Shown one piece after another: positions 28,839 through 37,342 of a stretch of 64,000 nt of DNA (within the stretch, counting starts at the first letter, position 1; each line of letters opens with the position of its first letter). The DNA comes from Chitinibacter tainanensis DSM 15459. GTDB lineage: Bacteria; Pseudomonadota; Gammaproteobacteria; Burkholderiales; Chitinibacteraceae. Below the pieces are notes generated by a model. The model worked only from the letters and a program-made list of their open reading frames with translations. It was not told where the DNA came from and searched no databases. Made by a program: the position numbers and the translations under genes. The DNA lies in NCBI RefSeq assembly GCF_000429785.1, contig NZ_KE386951.1, positions 544,461 through 608,460 of the forward strand, written 5' to 3'.

Positions 28839-30239
28839 TTAGTAGCGATAGTGCGCTGGCTTGTAAGGGCCATCCACTGGCACGCCGATGTAGGCGGCTT
28901 GCTCTGGGCTCAGTACGGTCAGCTTCGCGCCGATTTTCTGCAGATGCAGACGGGCTACCATTTCGTCCAGATGTTTTGGCAGTACGTACACGCCCACTGG
29001 ATATTGTTCACGCTTAGTGAACAACTCGATTTGCGCCAAAACTTGGTTGGCAAACGAGTTGGACATCACGAACGAAGGGTGGCCGGTTGCGCAGCCCAAG
29101 TTCACCAAGCGGCCTTCAGCCAACAAGATGATGCGTTTGCCATCAGGGAATTCGATGTGGTCAACCTGTGGCTTGATGTTGTCCCAGTTGTATTGGCGCA
29201 GGCTGGCGACTTCGATTTCAGAGTCGAAGTGACCGATATTGCAGACGATCGCATTGTGGCGCATCGCTTTCATGTGATCGTGCGTGATCACGCCAACGTT
29301 ACCAGTGGTGGTAACGAAAATGTCGGCTTCGCCGGCCACATCGTCCATCCGCACCACGCGGTAGCCTTCCATCGCAGCTTGCAGCGCGCAGATTGGGTCA
29401 ATTTCAGTGACCCAAACCGTTGCACCCAGGCCGCGCAATGATTGCGCACAACCTTTACCTACGTCGCCATAACCCAATACCACCGCCACTTTACCGGCGA
29501 TCATCACGTCAGTTGCACGTTTGATACCGTCAACCAATGATTCGCGGCAGCCGTACAGGTTGTCGAATTTTGATTTAGTCACCGAATCATTCACGTTGAT
29601 CGCTGGGAAAGCCAGCTTGCCTTGCTCGTGCATCTGGTACAGACGGTGTACGCCGGTGGTGGTTTCTTCGGTTACACCGATGATGGCAGCCAAACGCGTT
29701 GAATACCATTTTGGATCTTTGGCAATTTGCGCTTTGATCGCGGCGTACAGTACGGTTTCTTCTTCGTTGGTTGGATTCGCAACGAGGCTCGAGTCGCTTT
29801 CAGCGCGTGCGCCCAAATGCAGCAACAGCGTTGCGTCGCCGCCGTCGTCCAGAATCATATTCGCGTATTCGCCGTTACCGAAGTCGAAAATGCGGTGCGT
29901 GAATTCCCAGTATTCTTCCAGCGATTCGCCTTTGTAAGCGAACACGGGCGTGCCCGCCGCAGCAATCGCCGCAGCAGCGTGATCTTGCGTCGAGAAAATA
30001 TTGCACGATACCCAACGTACATCAGCACCCAAAGCTTTCAGCGCTTCGATCAAGACGCCAGTTTGGATCGTCATATGCAGCGAACCGGCAATGCGCGCGC
30101 CTTTCAATGGCTGTTGCGCGCCAAATTGGTCGCGCACGGCCATCAGGCCCGGCATTTCGGTTTCGGCAATGCTCAGCTCTTTGCGGCCCCAGGCGGCAAG
30201 GCTGATATCGGCTACGTGATAGTCTTTAAATTCGGCCAC
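28839..30239 (-). CDS. ahcY: AhcY, S-adenosylhomocysteine hydrolase
   Basis: NAD-dependent enzyme that splits S-adenosylhomocysteine to adenosine and homocysteine, relieving product inhibition of methyltransferases. It has the substrate segment [12 protein letters not shown], the NAD loop [13 protein letters not shown] and the C-terminal [13 protein letters not shown] and [10 protein letters not shown]. The frame opens at GTG 30272, but GTG 30239 has a GGAG seven bases upstream and gives the family-like start [13 protein letters not shown], so I prefer it (466 residues). An SAH riboswitch precedes it. Confidence 0.95.
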   Translation of the reverse strand: MAEFKDYHVADISLAAWGRKELSIAETEMPGLMAVRDQFGAQQPLKGARIAGSLHMTIQTGVLIEALKALGADVRWVSCNIFSTQDHAAAAIAAAGTPVFAYKGESLEEYWEFTHRIFDFGNGEYANMILDDGGDATLLLHLGARAESDSSLVANPTNEEETVLYAAIKAQIAKDPKWYSTRLAAIIGVTEETTTGVHRLYQMHEQGKLAFPAINVNDSVTKSKFDNLYGCRESLVDGIKRATDVMIAGKVAVVLGYGDVGKGCAQSLRGLGATVWVTEIDPICALQAAMEGYRVVRMDDVAGEADIFVTTTGNVGVITHDHMKAMRHNAIVCNIGHFDSEIEVASLRQYNWDNIKPQVDHIEFPDGKRIILLAEGRLVNLGCATGHPSFVMSNSFANQVLAQIELFTKREQYPVGVYVLPKHLDEMVARLHLQKIGAKLTVLSPEQAAYIGVPVDGPYKPAHYRY

Positions 30240-30334
30240 GATAATGCTCCATGTGGCCGGGTCGATGCTCACCTTAAGTCGGCAACAGATGGTGTGCTGC
30301 AGCGACGGTCATCGAACCCGGCAGGGTTTAACGA

Positions 30335-30423
30335 TAGGTGAGCGCCGTTAAATTGGATAAGCACCGAGCCTGACTCACGCGGCCCTGGTAGGGCCGGCGG
30401 GCTGCAGCGCCCCTCGGTGTGGG
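30335..30423 (-). ncRNA. SAH riboswitch in the ahcY leader
   Basis: The minus-strand RNA contains all conserved blocks of the SAH riboswitch: CCGAGGGGCGCUGCAG, then a GGCCCU/AGGGCC hairpin, then CAGGCUCGG and finally AACGGCGCUCACC. CACCGAG (5') pairs with CUCGGUG (3') as P1. It lies about 100 bases before the ahcY start, and this class is known to activate SAH hydrolase genes in beta- and gammaproteobacteria. Confidence 0.93.
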
Positions 30424-30426
30424 GCA

Positions 30427-30432
30427 ATTTTA
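30427..30432 (-). promoter_or_regulatory. Probable -10 of the ahcY riboswitch transcript
   Basis: TAAAAT on the minus strand, placed so that transcription would begin at the 5' edge of the riboswitch. No good -35 is visible. Confidence 0.45.
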
Positions 30433-30500
30433 GCGTAAATTAGCGCCGTTGGCTGCCTACTTTCGGGCTAGCCAACTGATGGGCGGCAAGGACTAAACGC

Positions 30501-30953
30501 CTATTCGCCAGCACTGGGCTGCGCGCCACTGGCCGCCAGCGCAATCGCCTCAGTAGGCTCGGCATCGACGGGCACCGGCCGCTGCAACAGCACCCGCGCC
30601 TGAGTTGCCGCTTCATTCACTAGGGTATCTGGCCCTGCGACTTGCTCAACAAAGCCTGCGGCCAGATACACCGGCAGGGCATCTGGGCTAACCACGGCCC
30701 AGCAGGCTTCGCGCCCGATCCAGCGGCCCAGCTGCTGCAATAAGGTGGCCAGCACTTCGTCATCGCGGGCAATCACACTCTCTAGCCGAATCACCCCAGC
30801 CATTACCACGCGCAGTGCGCCACAAAGCTCGCCCTCGGTTTCGGCCAGCAACACCATATCGGCCAGCGTCGGCTCTGCCTGACCGGCCGTTTTAAACCAC
30901 GGCGCGAGTTTGCGGTATTCGGGTGGGGAGGCAAGTCGAGTAACAATGCGCAT
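30501..30953 (-). CDS. GNAT-like acetyltransferase, unknown substrate
   Basis: 150 residues with a reduced GNAT pattern: MVLLAETEGELCGALRVV as the central strands, LESVIARDDEVLATLLQQL as the helix that normally binds acetyl-CoA and LPVYLAAGFVEQ as the last motif (compare YxxxGF). The usual Q/RxxGxG/A loop is missing, so catalysis is uncertain. It lies between metK and ahcY on the same strand. Confidence 0.65.
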   Translation of the reverse strand: MRIVTRLASPPEYRKLAPWFKTAGQAEPTLADMVLLAETEGELCGALRVVMAGVIRLESVIARDDEVLATLLQQLGRWIGREACWAVVSPDALPVYLAAGFVEQVAGPDTLVNEAATQARVLLQRPVPVDAEPTEAIALAASGAQPSAGE

Positions 30954-31053
30954 GATGAAGCTCCGGTGATTGATTTATGAGGATTTATGGGCTTATTTCA
31001 GCATAGGGATAAGACAATGATCTTGATCTGTATCTCCCTCGCCCAAAAAAGGC

Positions 31054-31083
31054 ATAAAAAAAGCCGCCCGAAGGCGGCTTTTT
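31054..31083 (-). terminator. metK terminator
   Basis: Minus strand AAAGCCGCC, loop TTCG, GGCGGCTTT then T run; a strong intrinsic terminator 14 bp after the metK stop. Confidence 0.92.
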
Positions 31084-31096
31084 AGCTAGCGCAAGA

Positions 31097-32266
31097 TTAC
31101 AGGCCTGCCGCAGCTTTGAGCTGCTCAACCTTATCGGTGCGCTCCCACGAGAAATCCGGCTCTTCGCGACCAAAGTGGCCGTAGGCGGCCGTGCGGCCGT
31201 ACACCGGGCGCTGCAGATCCAGCATCTGGATAATGCCTTTCGGACGCAGATCGAAGTTATTCTGGATTAGTTCCACAATCGCTTCGTTCGGGATCACGCC
31301 AGTGCCCCAGGTGTCGACCATGATCGATACCGGCTTAGCTACGCCAATCGCGTATGACACTTGCACCAGACATTGCTTGGCAATGCCGGCCGCCACGATA
31401 TTTTTCGCGACATAGCGCAGCGCATAAGCGGCCGAGCGATCCACTTTGGATGGGTCTTTACCCGAGAAAGCGCCGCCACCGTGTGGCGCGGCACCGCCGT
31501 AGGTATCCACGATGATTTTACGGCCAGTCAGACCGCAATCGCCCATTGGGCCGCCGATCACGAAACGGCCAGTTGGGTTCACCATGAATTTGGTGTTTTC
31601 AGTAACCCACTCGGCCGGCAACACCGGCTTGATCACATGCTCGATCACCGCTGCCGACAATTCTTCGTGCGATACATCTGGGTGGTGCTGGGTTGACAGT
31701 ACCACGGTATCCACTTCCTTCACCTTGCCGGTTTCGCCATCGTAACGCAGGGTCACTTGCGATTTGGCATCGGGGCGCAGCCACGGCAGGCGGCCATCTT
31801 TGCGCAATTCGGCTTGGCGCTGTACCAGACGGTGGGCGTAGTAAATCGATGCCGGCATCAGTTGGGCCGTTTCATCGCAGGCATAGCCAAACATCAGGCC
31901 CTGATCGCCAGCGCCCATGTCCAGATCGATGCCTTCGCCTTCGTTCACGCCTTGGGCGATATCGGGCGACTGTTTGTCGTAGGCCACCAGTACGGCACAC
32001 GTTTTGTAATCAAAACCGATGTCGGAATGATCGTAGCCAATGCGTTTGATGGTATCGCGGGCGATCTGGATATAATCGATGTTCGCGGTGGTGGTGATTT
32101 CACCGGCCAGCACAACCAACCCCGTGTTCACCAGAGTCTCGGCTGCCACGCGGGCCGTTTTATCCTGAGTCAGAATGGCATCCAGAATCGCGTCGGAAAT
32201 CTGGTCTGCCACCTTGTCCGGATGGCCTTCAGAAACCGATTCGGAAGTAAACAGAAAGTCTTTCAT
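31097..32266 (-). CDS. metK: MetK, S-adenosylmethionine synthetase
   Basis: Makes S-adenosylmethionine from methionine and ATP. 389 residues with [20 protein letters not shown] at the start, the ATP motif [30 protein letters not shown] and the C-terminal [11 protein letters not shown]. With ahcY it forms the core of the methyl cycle in this region. Divergent from the acyltransferase genes; I see no SAM riboswitch in the short 5' interval. Confidence 0.97.
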   Translation of the reverse strand: MKDFLFTSESVSEGHPDKVADQISDAILDAILTQDKTARVAAETLVNTGLVVLAGEITTTANIDYIQIARDTIKRIGYDHSDIGFDYKTCAVLVAYDKQSPDIAQGVNEGEGIDLDMGAGDQGLMFGYACDETAQLMPASIYYAHRLVQRQAELRKDGRLPWLRPDAKSQVTLRYDGETGKVKEVDTVVLSTQHHPDVSHEELSAAVIEHVIKPVLPAEWVTENTKFMVNPTGRFVIGGPMGDCGLTGRKIIVDTYGGAAPHGGGAFSGKDPSKVDRSAAYALRYVAKNIVAAGIAKQCLVQVSYAIGVAKPVSIMVDTWGTGVIPNEAIVELIQNNFDLRPKGIIQMLDLQRPVYGRTAAYGHFGREEPDFSWERTDKVEQLKAAAGL

Positions 32267-32350
32267 TGCAGTATTGTCCTCGGTTACATGACCCCTTTTG
32301 GGCCAATCGCAGCTACAATCGGCATTTGATTCCGGCTTTCAACATTGTCA

Positions 32351-33238
32351 ATGCTGCTGACCATTACCAAACTCTTTGCCCGACTGCCACTGCCCTTGCT
32401 GCAAGCGCTAGGCTGGATCGTTGGCTGGCTGGTGTGGTGGGGCTCCCCCCGTCACCGGCGCGTGCTGCGAACCAATCTAAGGTTAAGTGCGATTGCGAAA
32501 AATAGCCGCGATTATAACCGATTATTACACTCAAGTATTCCTGCCCATGGCATCGCGGCCCTCGAATTTTTACCGCACTGGATGAGACCTTTGCATAGCC
32601 TCACGGCCTTGGTGCGGGAAAAACGCGGCTGGGAGCATGTTGAAGCCGCGCTGACCAGCGGTCGGCCGATTATTTTTATGTCGCCCCATCTGGGCGCGCT
32701 AGAGATGACCGGCGTCTGCGTCGCCGGGCTCATCCCACGCAAACTGGCCCCGCTGTATCGTCCGCCCAAACAGCCCTATCTTGAGCCACTGATGATTTAT
32801 TCACGCTCGCGCGGCGGCGCCGAGCCCGCCCCGGCCAATGCCGCTGGCGTGCGCGTGCTACTCAAAACCCTCAAGCAAGGCGGCGTGGCCTATCTGCTGC
32901 CCGATCAAGTGCCGGGCGGCGGCGAAGGCGTGTGGGCGCCGTTTTTTGGCCAGCCGGCCTATACCATGATTTTGCTGGCCAAAATGGCCCGCGCCAGCAA
33001 TGCCATTATTCTGCCCTGCTATACCGAGCGCCTCGGCATTGGCCGTGGCTACCGCTTTCATGTACAGCCGTTTGTGGGTGAGCTTACCGGCGAGCCCGAG
33101 CACGATGCCACGGTGATGAATCAAAATCTGGAAGACCTGATCCGCCAGATTCCCGAGCAATATTTCTGGAGCTACAGCCGCTTTAAACATCCGGCAGGGG
33201 CGCCACTGCCGCCCGCCTACCCGTCGGAGGCCGCATGA
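32351..33238 (+). CDS. Lipid A biosynthesis acyltransferase (LpxL/HtrB family), copy 1
   Basis: About 295-residue inner-membrane enzyme that adds secondary acyl chains to lipid A precursors. It has an N-terminal membrane anchor, the catalytic HxxxxD/E motif as SPHLGALE, and LLPDQVPGGGEGVWAPFFG, the second family signature. ATG 32351 is preferred over TTG 32345. It overlaps the second copy by four bases (ATGA). Confidence 0.9.
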   Translation: MLLTITKLFARLPLPLLQALGWIVGWLVWWGSPRHRRVLRTNLRLSAIAKNSRDYNRLLHSSIPAHGIAALEFLPHWMRPLHSLTALVREKRGWEHVEAALTSGRPIIFMSPHLGALEMTGVCVAGLIPRKLAPLYRPPKQPYLEPLMIYSRSRGGAEPAPANAAGVRVLLKTLKQGGVAYLLPDQVPGGGEGVWAPFFGQPAYTMILLAKMARASNAIILPCYTERLGIGRGYRFHVQPFVGELTGEPEHDATVMNQNLEDLIRQIPEQYFWSYSRFKHPAGAPLPPAYPSEAA

Positions 33239-34095
33239 GTACCCGCCTGCTCGCCGCCCTCTTGTGGCTACTGCACTGGATACCTTTCCCGCTGATGCGC
33301 TGGGTCAGCATTCCGATCGGGCTGCTGCTTTACGCTATGCTCAAACGCCGCCGCCACATTGGCGAAACCAATTTGCGCCTGTGCTTCCCCGCTTGGCCGG
33401 CCGCCCAACGCGCGCAGGTGTTGCGCCAGCATTTTTGTCAGGCCGCGCATTTGTTTCTGGCCTACAGCATTTTGTATTGGGGCAGTGCCGCCCGCATTCG
33501 CCGCTTGGTGCGGGTTGAAGGTGAGGAGCATCTGGCGGCGCATACCGGCCAGCCGGTGATTTTGCTTTCACCGCACTTCTTGGGGCTGGATTTTGGTGGC
33601 GTGCGCTACGCAATGGAACACGATGGCTCGGCCTATCTGGCCTCGCAGCGCGGTGCGTTTAATGAAATTAGCCTGCGCATCCGCCGGCGCTTTCGCCAGC
33701 CATTGCTGGTGCCCCGCGCCGACGGTATCCGGCCGATTATTCGCGCTTTAAAGCAGGGCATCGCCTTTTACTACCTGCCCGATCAGGATCTGGGCCCGAA
33801 AGAATCGATCTTTGTGCCGTTTTTTGGCGTACCCACTGCCACCATTCCGGCGCTCTCGCGCATTGCCAAAATGAGCGGCGCCGCGGTCATCCCGATGATC
33901 GCCACACTGCGCGGCTCGCAGCTGGTGTTGCGCTACGAAGCGGCGTGGGACAATTTCCCCAGCGCCGATGCGGCGGCCGATACCTTGCGCATGAATCAGT
34001 TTATCGAGCGTAAAGTGCTGGAATATCCTAGCCAGTATTTCTGGCTGCACCGCCGCTTTAAAACCCGCCCCGAAGGCGAAGCCAGCGTTTACTAG
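33235..34095 (+). CDS. Lipid A biosynthesis acyltransferase (LpxL/HtrB family), copy 2
   Basis: 286 residues, paralogous to the preceding gene. It has an N-terminal hydrophobic anchor, catalytic motif SPHFLGLDFGG (HxxxxD), YYLPDQDLGPKESIFVPFFG and the C-terminal YFWLHRRFKTRP. The two coupled genes probably add the two secondary acyl groups, like LpxL and LpxM, but I cannot say which does which. Confidence 0.9.
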   Translation: MSTRLLAALLWLLHWIPFPLMRWVSIPIGLLLYAMLKRRRHIGETNLRLCFPAWPAAQRAQVLRQHFCQAAHLFLAYSILYWGSAARIRRLVRVEGEEHLAAHTGQPVILLSPHFLGLDFGGVRYAMEHDGSAYLASQRGAFNEISLRIRRRFRQPLLVPRADGIRPIIRALKQGIAFYYLPDQDLGPKESIFVPFFGVPTATIPALSRIAKMSGAAVIPMIATLRGSQLVLRYEAAWDNFPSADAAADTLRMNQFIERKVLEYPSQYFWLHRRFKTRPEGEASVY

Positions 34096-34344
34096 GGGTA
34101 GGTATTGCGCTGTAGTGCAATAATAGCAATAGCCTAGAGCGTATACCCTAAAGCAATAACCCACCCCGATCACTCGGGCAACGCCAGCACCAGCCTCAGG
34201 CCAAGCCACGCTTGCCGGCTCACTGGCTGCACATGCTGCGCAGTGGTCGCCCCGAGTGCTTGCGCCACCCGCGCACCAAGCTGGCCTCAGCTGTGGCACA
34301 ACCCTGCTGCAAGCCCGCCGGGCCAGCTCTTGCCATTGAGAAGC
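34096..34344. other. Spacer upstream of the imelysin operon
   Basis: No gene recognised; the open frame on the minus strand here is antisense to the acyltransferase. Near the start are an imperfect stem (AGGTATTGC near GCAATAGCCT) and GTATACCCT (34140-34148), a word shared with other intergenic regions. The 3' part leads into the Fur-type operator. Confidence 0.4.
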
Positions 34345-34382
34345 GTTATCAAATACACTGAGAATCATTCTATTTTGATAAC
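34345..34382 (+). promoter_or_regulatory. Fur-type operator, nested palindrome, before the imelysin operon
   Basis: TGAGAATCATTCTAT (34359-34373) matches the core of the Fur box. It is flanked by a perfect 9-bp inverted repeat GTTATCAAA (34345-34353) and TTTGATAAC (34374-34382). Position about 30 bp before the first gene of an iron-related operon supports iron control. Confidence 0.75.
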
Positions 34383-34412
34383 GACACAGCGGCCCCTAGC
34401 CGCGAGCGAGCG

Positions 34413-35555
34413 ATGATGAAAAAACTAGCCCTTGCCCTGCTTTGCAGCGGCCTGCTGCACGCCGCGCCAGCCATGGCCGCCGAGATCACCCAGCAACAAG
34501 TCATCAGCCAATACGCCACGCAGGTAGCGGCCGGCTATCAAGACAGCTTGAGCAGCGCGCGCGAGATGCAAGCCAAGATCGACGCCTTTATCGCCAATCC
34601 ATCGGCCGACACGCAAAAAGCTGCCCAAGCCGCATGGCTGGAAGCGCGCGAATGGTATGGCCAAACCGAAGCTTTCCGCTTTTACGGCGGCCCAATTGAT
34701 AGTGAAACCGGCCCGGAAGGCTTTATCAACGCCTGGCCGCTGGATGAAGCGTACATCGACAGCGTGAAAGGCAAGGCCAAAGCAGGCATTATCAATAGCA
34801 AAACGCCAATTACCGAAGCCAAACTGCGCAGCCTGAACGAGCGCGGCGGCGAAGAAAACATCGCCACCGGCTGGCACGCGATTGAATTCTTGCTGTGGGG
34901 CCAAGACTTGAGCCGCGATAGCGCCGGCCAGCGCCCGTACACCGATTACACCACCGCGCCGAACGCCAAACGCCGCGGCGAATACCTGAAATTAGTCACG
35001 CAAATGCTGGTGGATGACTTGGCCAGCGTCGAAAAAGAATGGCAGCCCAACCAGAAAAATTTCCGCGCCCAGTTTGAAAAAGGCGGTCAGGACAGCATCA
35101 AGAAAATCTTCACCAGTCTGGGCACGTTAAGTCGTGGCGAACTGGCCGGCGAGCGCATTGAAGTGGCGCTGGATACGCAAAACCAGGAAGACGAGCACTC
35201 ATGTTTCTCGGATAACACCCACCGCGATATCGTGGCCAACGCCAAAGGCATTCAAAACGTGTGGGAAGGCCGGTTTGTACGCCGCTCGGGCGAAGTGATT
35301 GAAGGCGCGAGTTTGAAAGCGCTGGTGGCGCAGAAAAATGCCGAAGTCGCCGACGCAGTGAGCCGCGATATGGCCACCAGCGTGCAAGCCGCCGAAGCCA
35401 TCCAAGCGCCATTTGATCGCGAAATCGTCGGCAAAAAAGACGCGCCGGGCCGCAAACGCGTGCAAGCGGTGGTGGAATCGCTGAAAAATCAGACTAAAAA
35501 TCTAGTGAATGCAGCCAAAGAGCTGGGCATTAAGCGGCTGAATACTAGCGTGTGA
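34413..35555 (+). CDS. Imelysin family periplasmic iron-regulated protein
   Basis: 380 residues with a signal peptide (LALALLCSGLLHAAPAMAAE). It belongs to the imelysin/IrpA-like family, helical-bundle proteins induced by iron limitation and thought to bind iron. The GxHxxE motif is intact as GWHAIEFLLWGQD (near 152), and the second half repeats a similar fold (EDEHSCFSDNTH). It is the first gene of an operon with a di-heme protein, a second imelysin and a DUF1513 protein, an arrangement seen in other proteobacteria. Biochemical role unsettled. Confidence 0.9.
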   Translation: MMKKLALALLCSGLLHAAPAMAAEITQQQVISQYATQVAAGYQDSLSSAREMQAKIDAFIANPSADTQKAAQAAWLEAREWYGQTEAFRFYGGPIDSETGPEGFINAWPLDEAYIDSVKGKAKAGIINSKTPITEAKLRSLNERGGEENIATGWHAIEFLLWGQDLSRDSAGQRPYTDYTTAPNAKRRGEYLKLVTQMLVDDLASVEKEWQPNQKNFRAQFEKGGQDSIKKIFTSLGTLSRGELAGERIEVALDTQNQEDEHSCFSDNTHRDIVANAKGIQNVWEGRFVRRSGEVIEGASLKALVAQKNAEVADAVSRDMATSVQAAEAIQAPFDREIVGKKDAPGRKRVQAVVESLKNQTKNLVNAAKELGIKRLNTSV

Positions 35556-35599
35556 ACGACAAGCACTACAACAGACGCTTGTGACAGCACGGAGAAGAG

Positions 35600-35839
35600 A
35601 TGATTAATTTCATTGCATGCGGATTGGGTGCGCTAGTTGTTCTGGTGTTATTTCCAGACCATAGCTTTTTAAAACTTATCACTGAAGCAGATGCCACGGT
35701 CATCGAGGCGCTAATCCTCTTTGTTGTGCTCCCAATTGCGGTGGCTATCTATTTTTACAACAAATACAACACGATAAAGCTAAGAAAACTGAACCAGTCT
35801 GGAAAATGGGAAGACTTCATCGCACTTTTCAAACGATAA
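35600..35839 (+). CDS. Small membrane protein, unknown function
   Basis: 79 residues with two hydrophobic segments (FIACGLGALVVLVLF and ALILFVVLPIAVAIYFY) and a basic C-terminus, KLRKLNQSGKWEDFIALFKR. A good ribosome binding site (GGAGAAGAG) precedes ATG 35600. Codon use and base composition are more AT-rich than the neighbours, suggesting a recent insertion into the imelysin operon. Its own terminator follows. I do not recognise the family. Confidence 0.7.
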   Translation: MINFIACGLGALVVLVLFPDHSFLKLITEADATVIEALILFVVLPIAVAIYFYNKYNTIKLRKLNQSGKWEDFIALFKR

Positions 35840-35887
35840 GGTGATCGCTGCAAGTCACGATCAAATACAGCTAACTGATTAGCGCTT

Positions 35888-35920
35888 ACAAAACCTCAGC
35901 CAGTGGGCTGGGGTTTTGTC
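35888..35920 (+). terminator. Terminator inside the imelysin region
   Basis: AAAACCTCAGCC, loop AGT, GGGCTGGGGTTTT: long stem with T run. It follows the small membrane protein and precedes the di-heme gene by under 20 bp, so the downstream genes may have reduced readthrough. Confidence 0.8.
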
Positions 35921-35937
35921 ATTGTTAGGGAAACCCG

Positions 35938-37329
35938 ATGAAAACCAAACTCACCCTAATGGGCTGCCTGCTCGCGGGCTCGGTGCTGGCGTATGAAGGC
36001 GCGGCGCTGCTCGCGGCGTTTGAGCCTGCCGAGGAAACGCCCGGCGGCGAAGTCGGCACCACTGACGATCACGGCAAAAATGCCTTCTCGCTACCCTACC
36101 CCGGCCTCACCGATCAGCAAAAAACCGATTTTGTGGTTGGTAATTCTTTCTTTAAAAAAGCCTGGGTGGAAGCGCCGTCGTCCACCAAGGCACGCGATGG
36201 CTTAGGCCCGCATTTTGTGGCGCAATCGTGCGGCGCCTGTCATACGCTCGATGGTCGCGGCGCGCCGCCCGACTTTAGCAATGGCATTCAGCAAGAGCAG
36301 CCAATGGCTTTGCTGATTCGTCTGTCGATTCCCGGTCAGAAGCCCGATCCGGTTTACGGCGGCCAGCTGAATAATCGCGCCATTCCGTATGTGAAGCCCG
36401 AAGGCCAGGTGCAGATTAAATACGAGCCCATCACCGGCCAATTTGCCGATGGCACGCCGTATGAACTACTGAAACCGCACTACCGCATTAGCGATCTGGC
36501 TTATGGGCCAATGCATAAAGACGTGATGCTCTCCCCCCGTATTGCCCCGCAGATGATTGGGCTCGGGCTGTTAGAGGCAATACCTGAGAAAGACATCCTC
36601 GCCAATGCGGCCAAGCAAAAGGCCGACAATAAAGGCATCGCTGGCGAGCCCAACTACGTGTACGACGCTTTCGCCAAAAAAGAGCTGATCGGGCGCTTTG
36701 GCTGGAAGGCCAATGTCGCCTCGATTGGCCACCAAAGCGCCGGCGCTTTCCTTGGCGATATCGGTATTACCTCAAGCATTAATCCGCACGAAGACTGCAT
36801 GCCAGCGCAGACTGATTGCAAAAAAGCGCCGAGCGGTGGCAAACCCGAAATTGACGACAAAACGCTAAAACAGGTGATTTTGTATTCGCAAACGCTGGCC
36901 GTCCCCACGCGCCGCGATGCCGACAGCGCCGCCGTGCTGCGTGGCAAGCAGATTTTCAAAGACGCCAATTGCGTCAGCTGCCATACGCCAAGCTATAAAA
37001 CGGGTGAATTCAAAGCCATTCCGCAGCTGGCAAATCAGACTATTTATCCGTACACCGACCTGCTACTGCACGATATGGGCGAAGGTTTGGCCGATGGTCG
37101 CCCCGATGGCCGCGCCAATGGTCGCCAGTGGAAAACCCCGCCGCTGTGGGGCTTGGGGCTGGTGCATACCGTGAACGGCCACACGCGTTTTCTGCACGAT
37201 GGCCGCGCGCGTAACCTGATGGAAGCGGTACTCTGGCACGGCGGTGAAGCCGCAGCCAGCCAGCAATATGTACTAAAACTCACGGCGCAGGATAGGGACA
37301 ACCTGTTGACCTTCCTGAATTCGCTCTAA
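35938..37329 (+). CDS. Di-heme oxidoreductase (DUF1111/DHOR family)
   Basis: 463 residues with an N-terminal signal segment. Two heme c attachment sites, CGACH (near 98) and CVSCH (near 344), place it in the periplasm. The family's LHDGRARNLMEAVLWHGGEA block is at the C-terminus. Such proteins are found beside imelysins and are presumed to change the redox state of iron, although this is inference. Confidence 0.92.
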   Translation: MKTKLTLMGCLLAGSVLAYEGAALLAAFEPAEETPGGEVGTTDDHGKNAFSLPYPGLTDQQKTDFVVGNSFFKKAWVEAPSSTKARDGLGPHFVAQSCGACHTLDGRGAPPDFSNGIQQEQPMALLIRLSIPGQKPDPVYGGQLNNRAIPYVKPEGQVQIKYEPITGQFADGTPYELLKPHYRISDLAYGPMHKDVMLSPRIAPQMIGLGLLEAIPEKDILANAAKQKADNKGIAGEPNYVYDAFAKKELIGRFGWKANVASIGHQSAGAFLGDIGITSSINPHEDCMPAQTDCKKAPSGGKPEIDDKTLKQVILYSQTLAVPTRRDADSAAVLRGKQIFKDANCVSCHTPSYKTGEFKAIPQLANQTIYPYTDLLLHDMGEGLADGRPDGRANGRQWKTPPLWGLGLVHTVNGHTRFLHDGRARNLMEAVLWHGGEAAASQQYVLKLTAQDRDNLLTFLNSL

Positions 37330-37342
37330 GCCCGAGGCCACT

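Noticed and set aside
32267..32350. Possible SAM riboswitch before metK
   Set aside because: The interval is short and none of the conserved SAM riboswitch blocks that I know could be recognised.
33748..34368. 206-codon minus-strand frame overlapping the second acyltransferase
   Set aside because: Mostly antisense to a convincing gene, and it runs through the Fur-type operator region; no family features.
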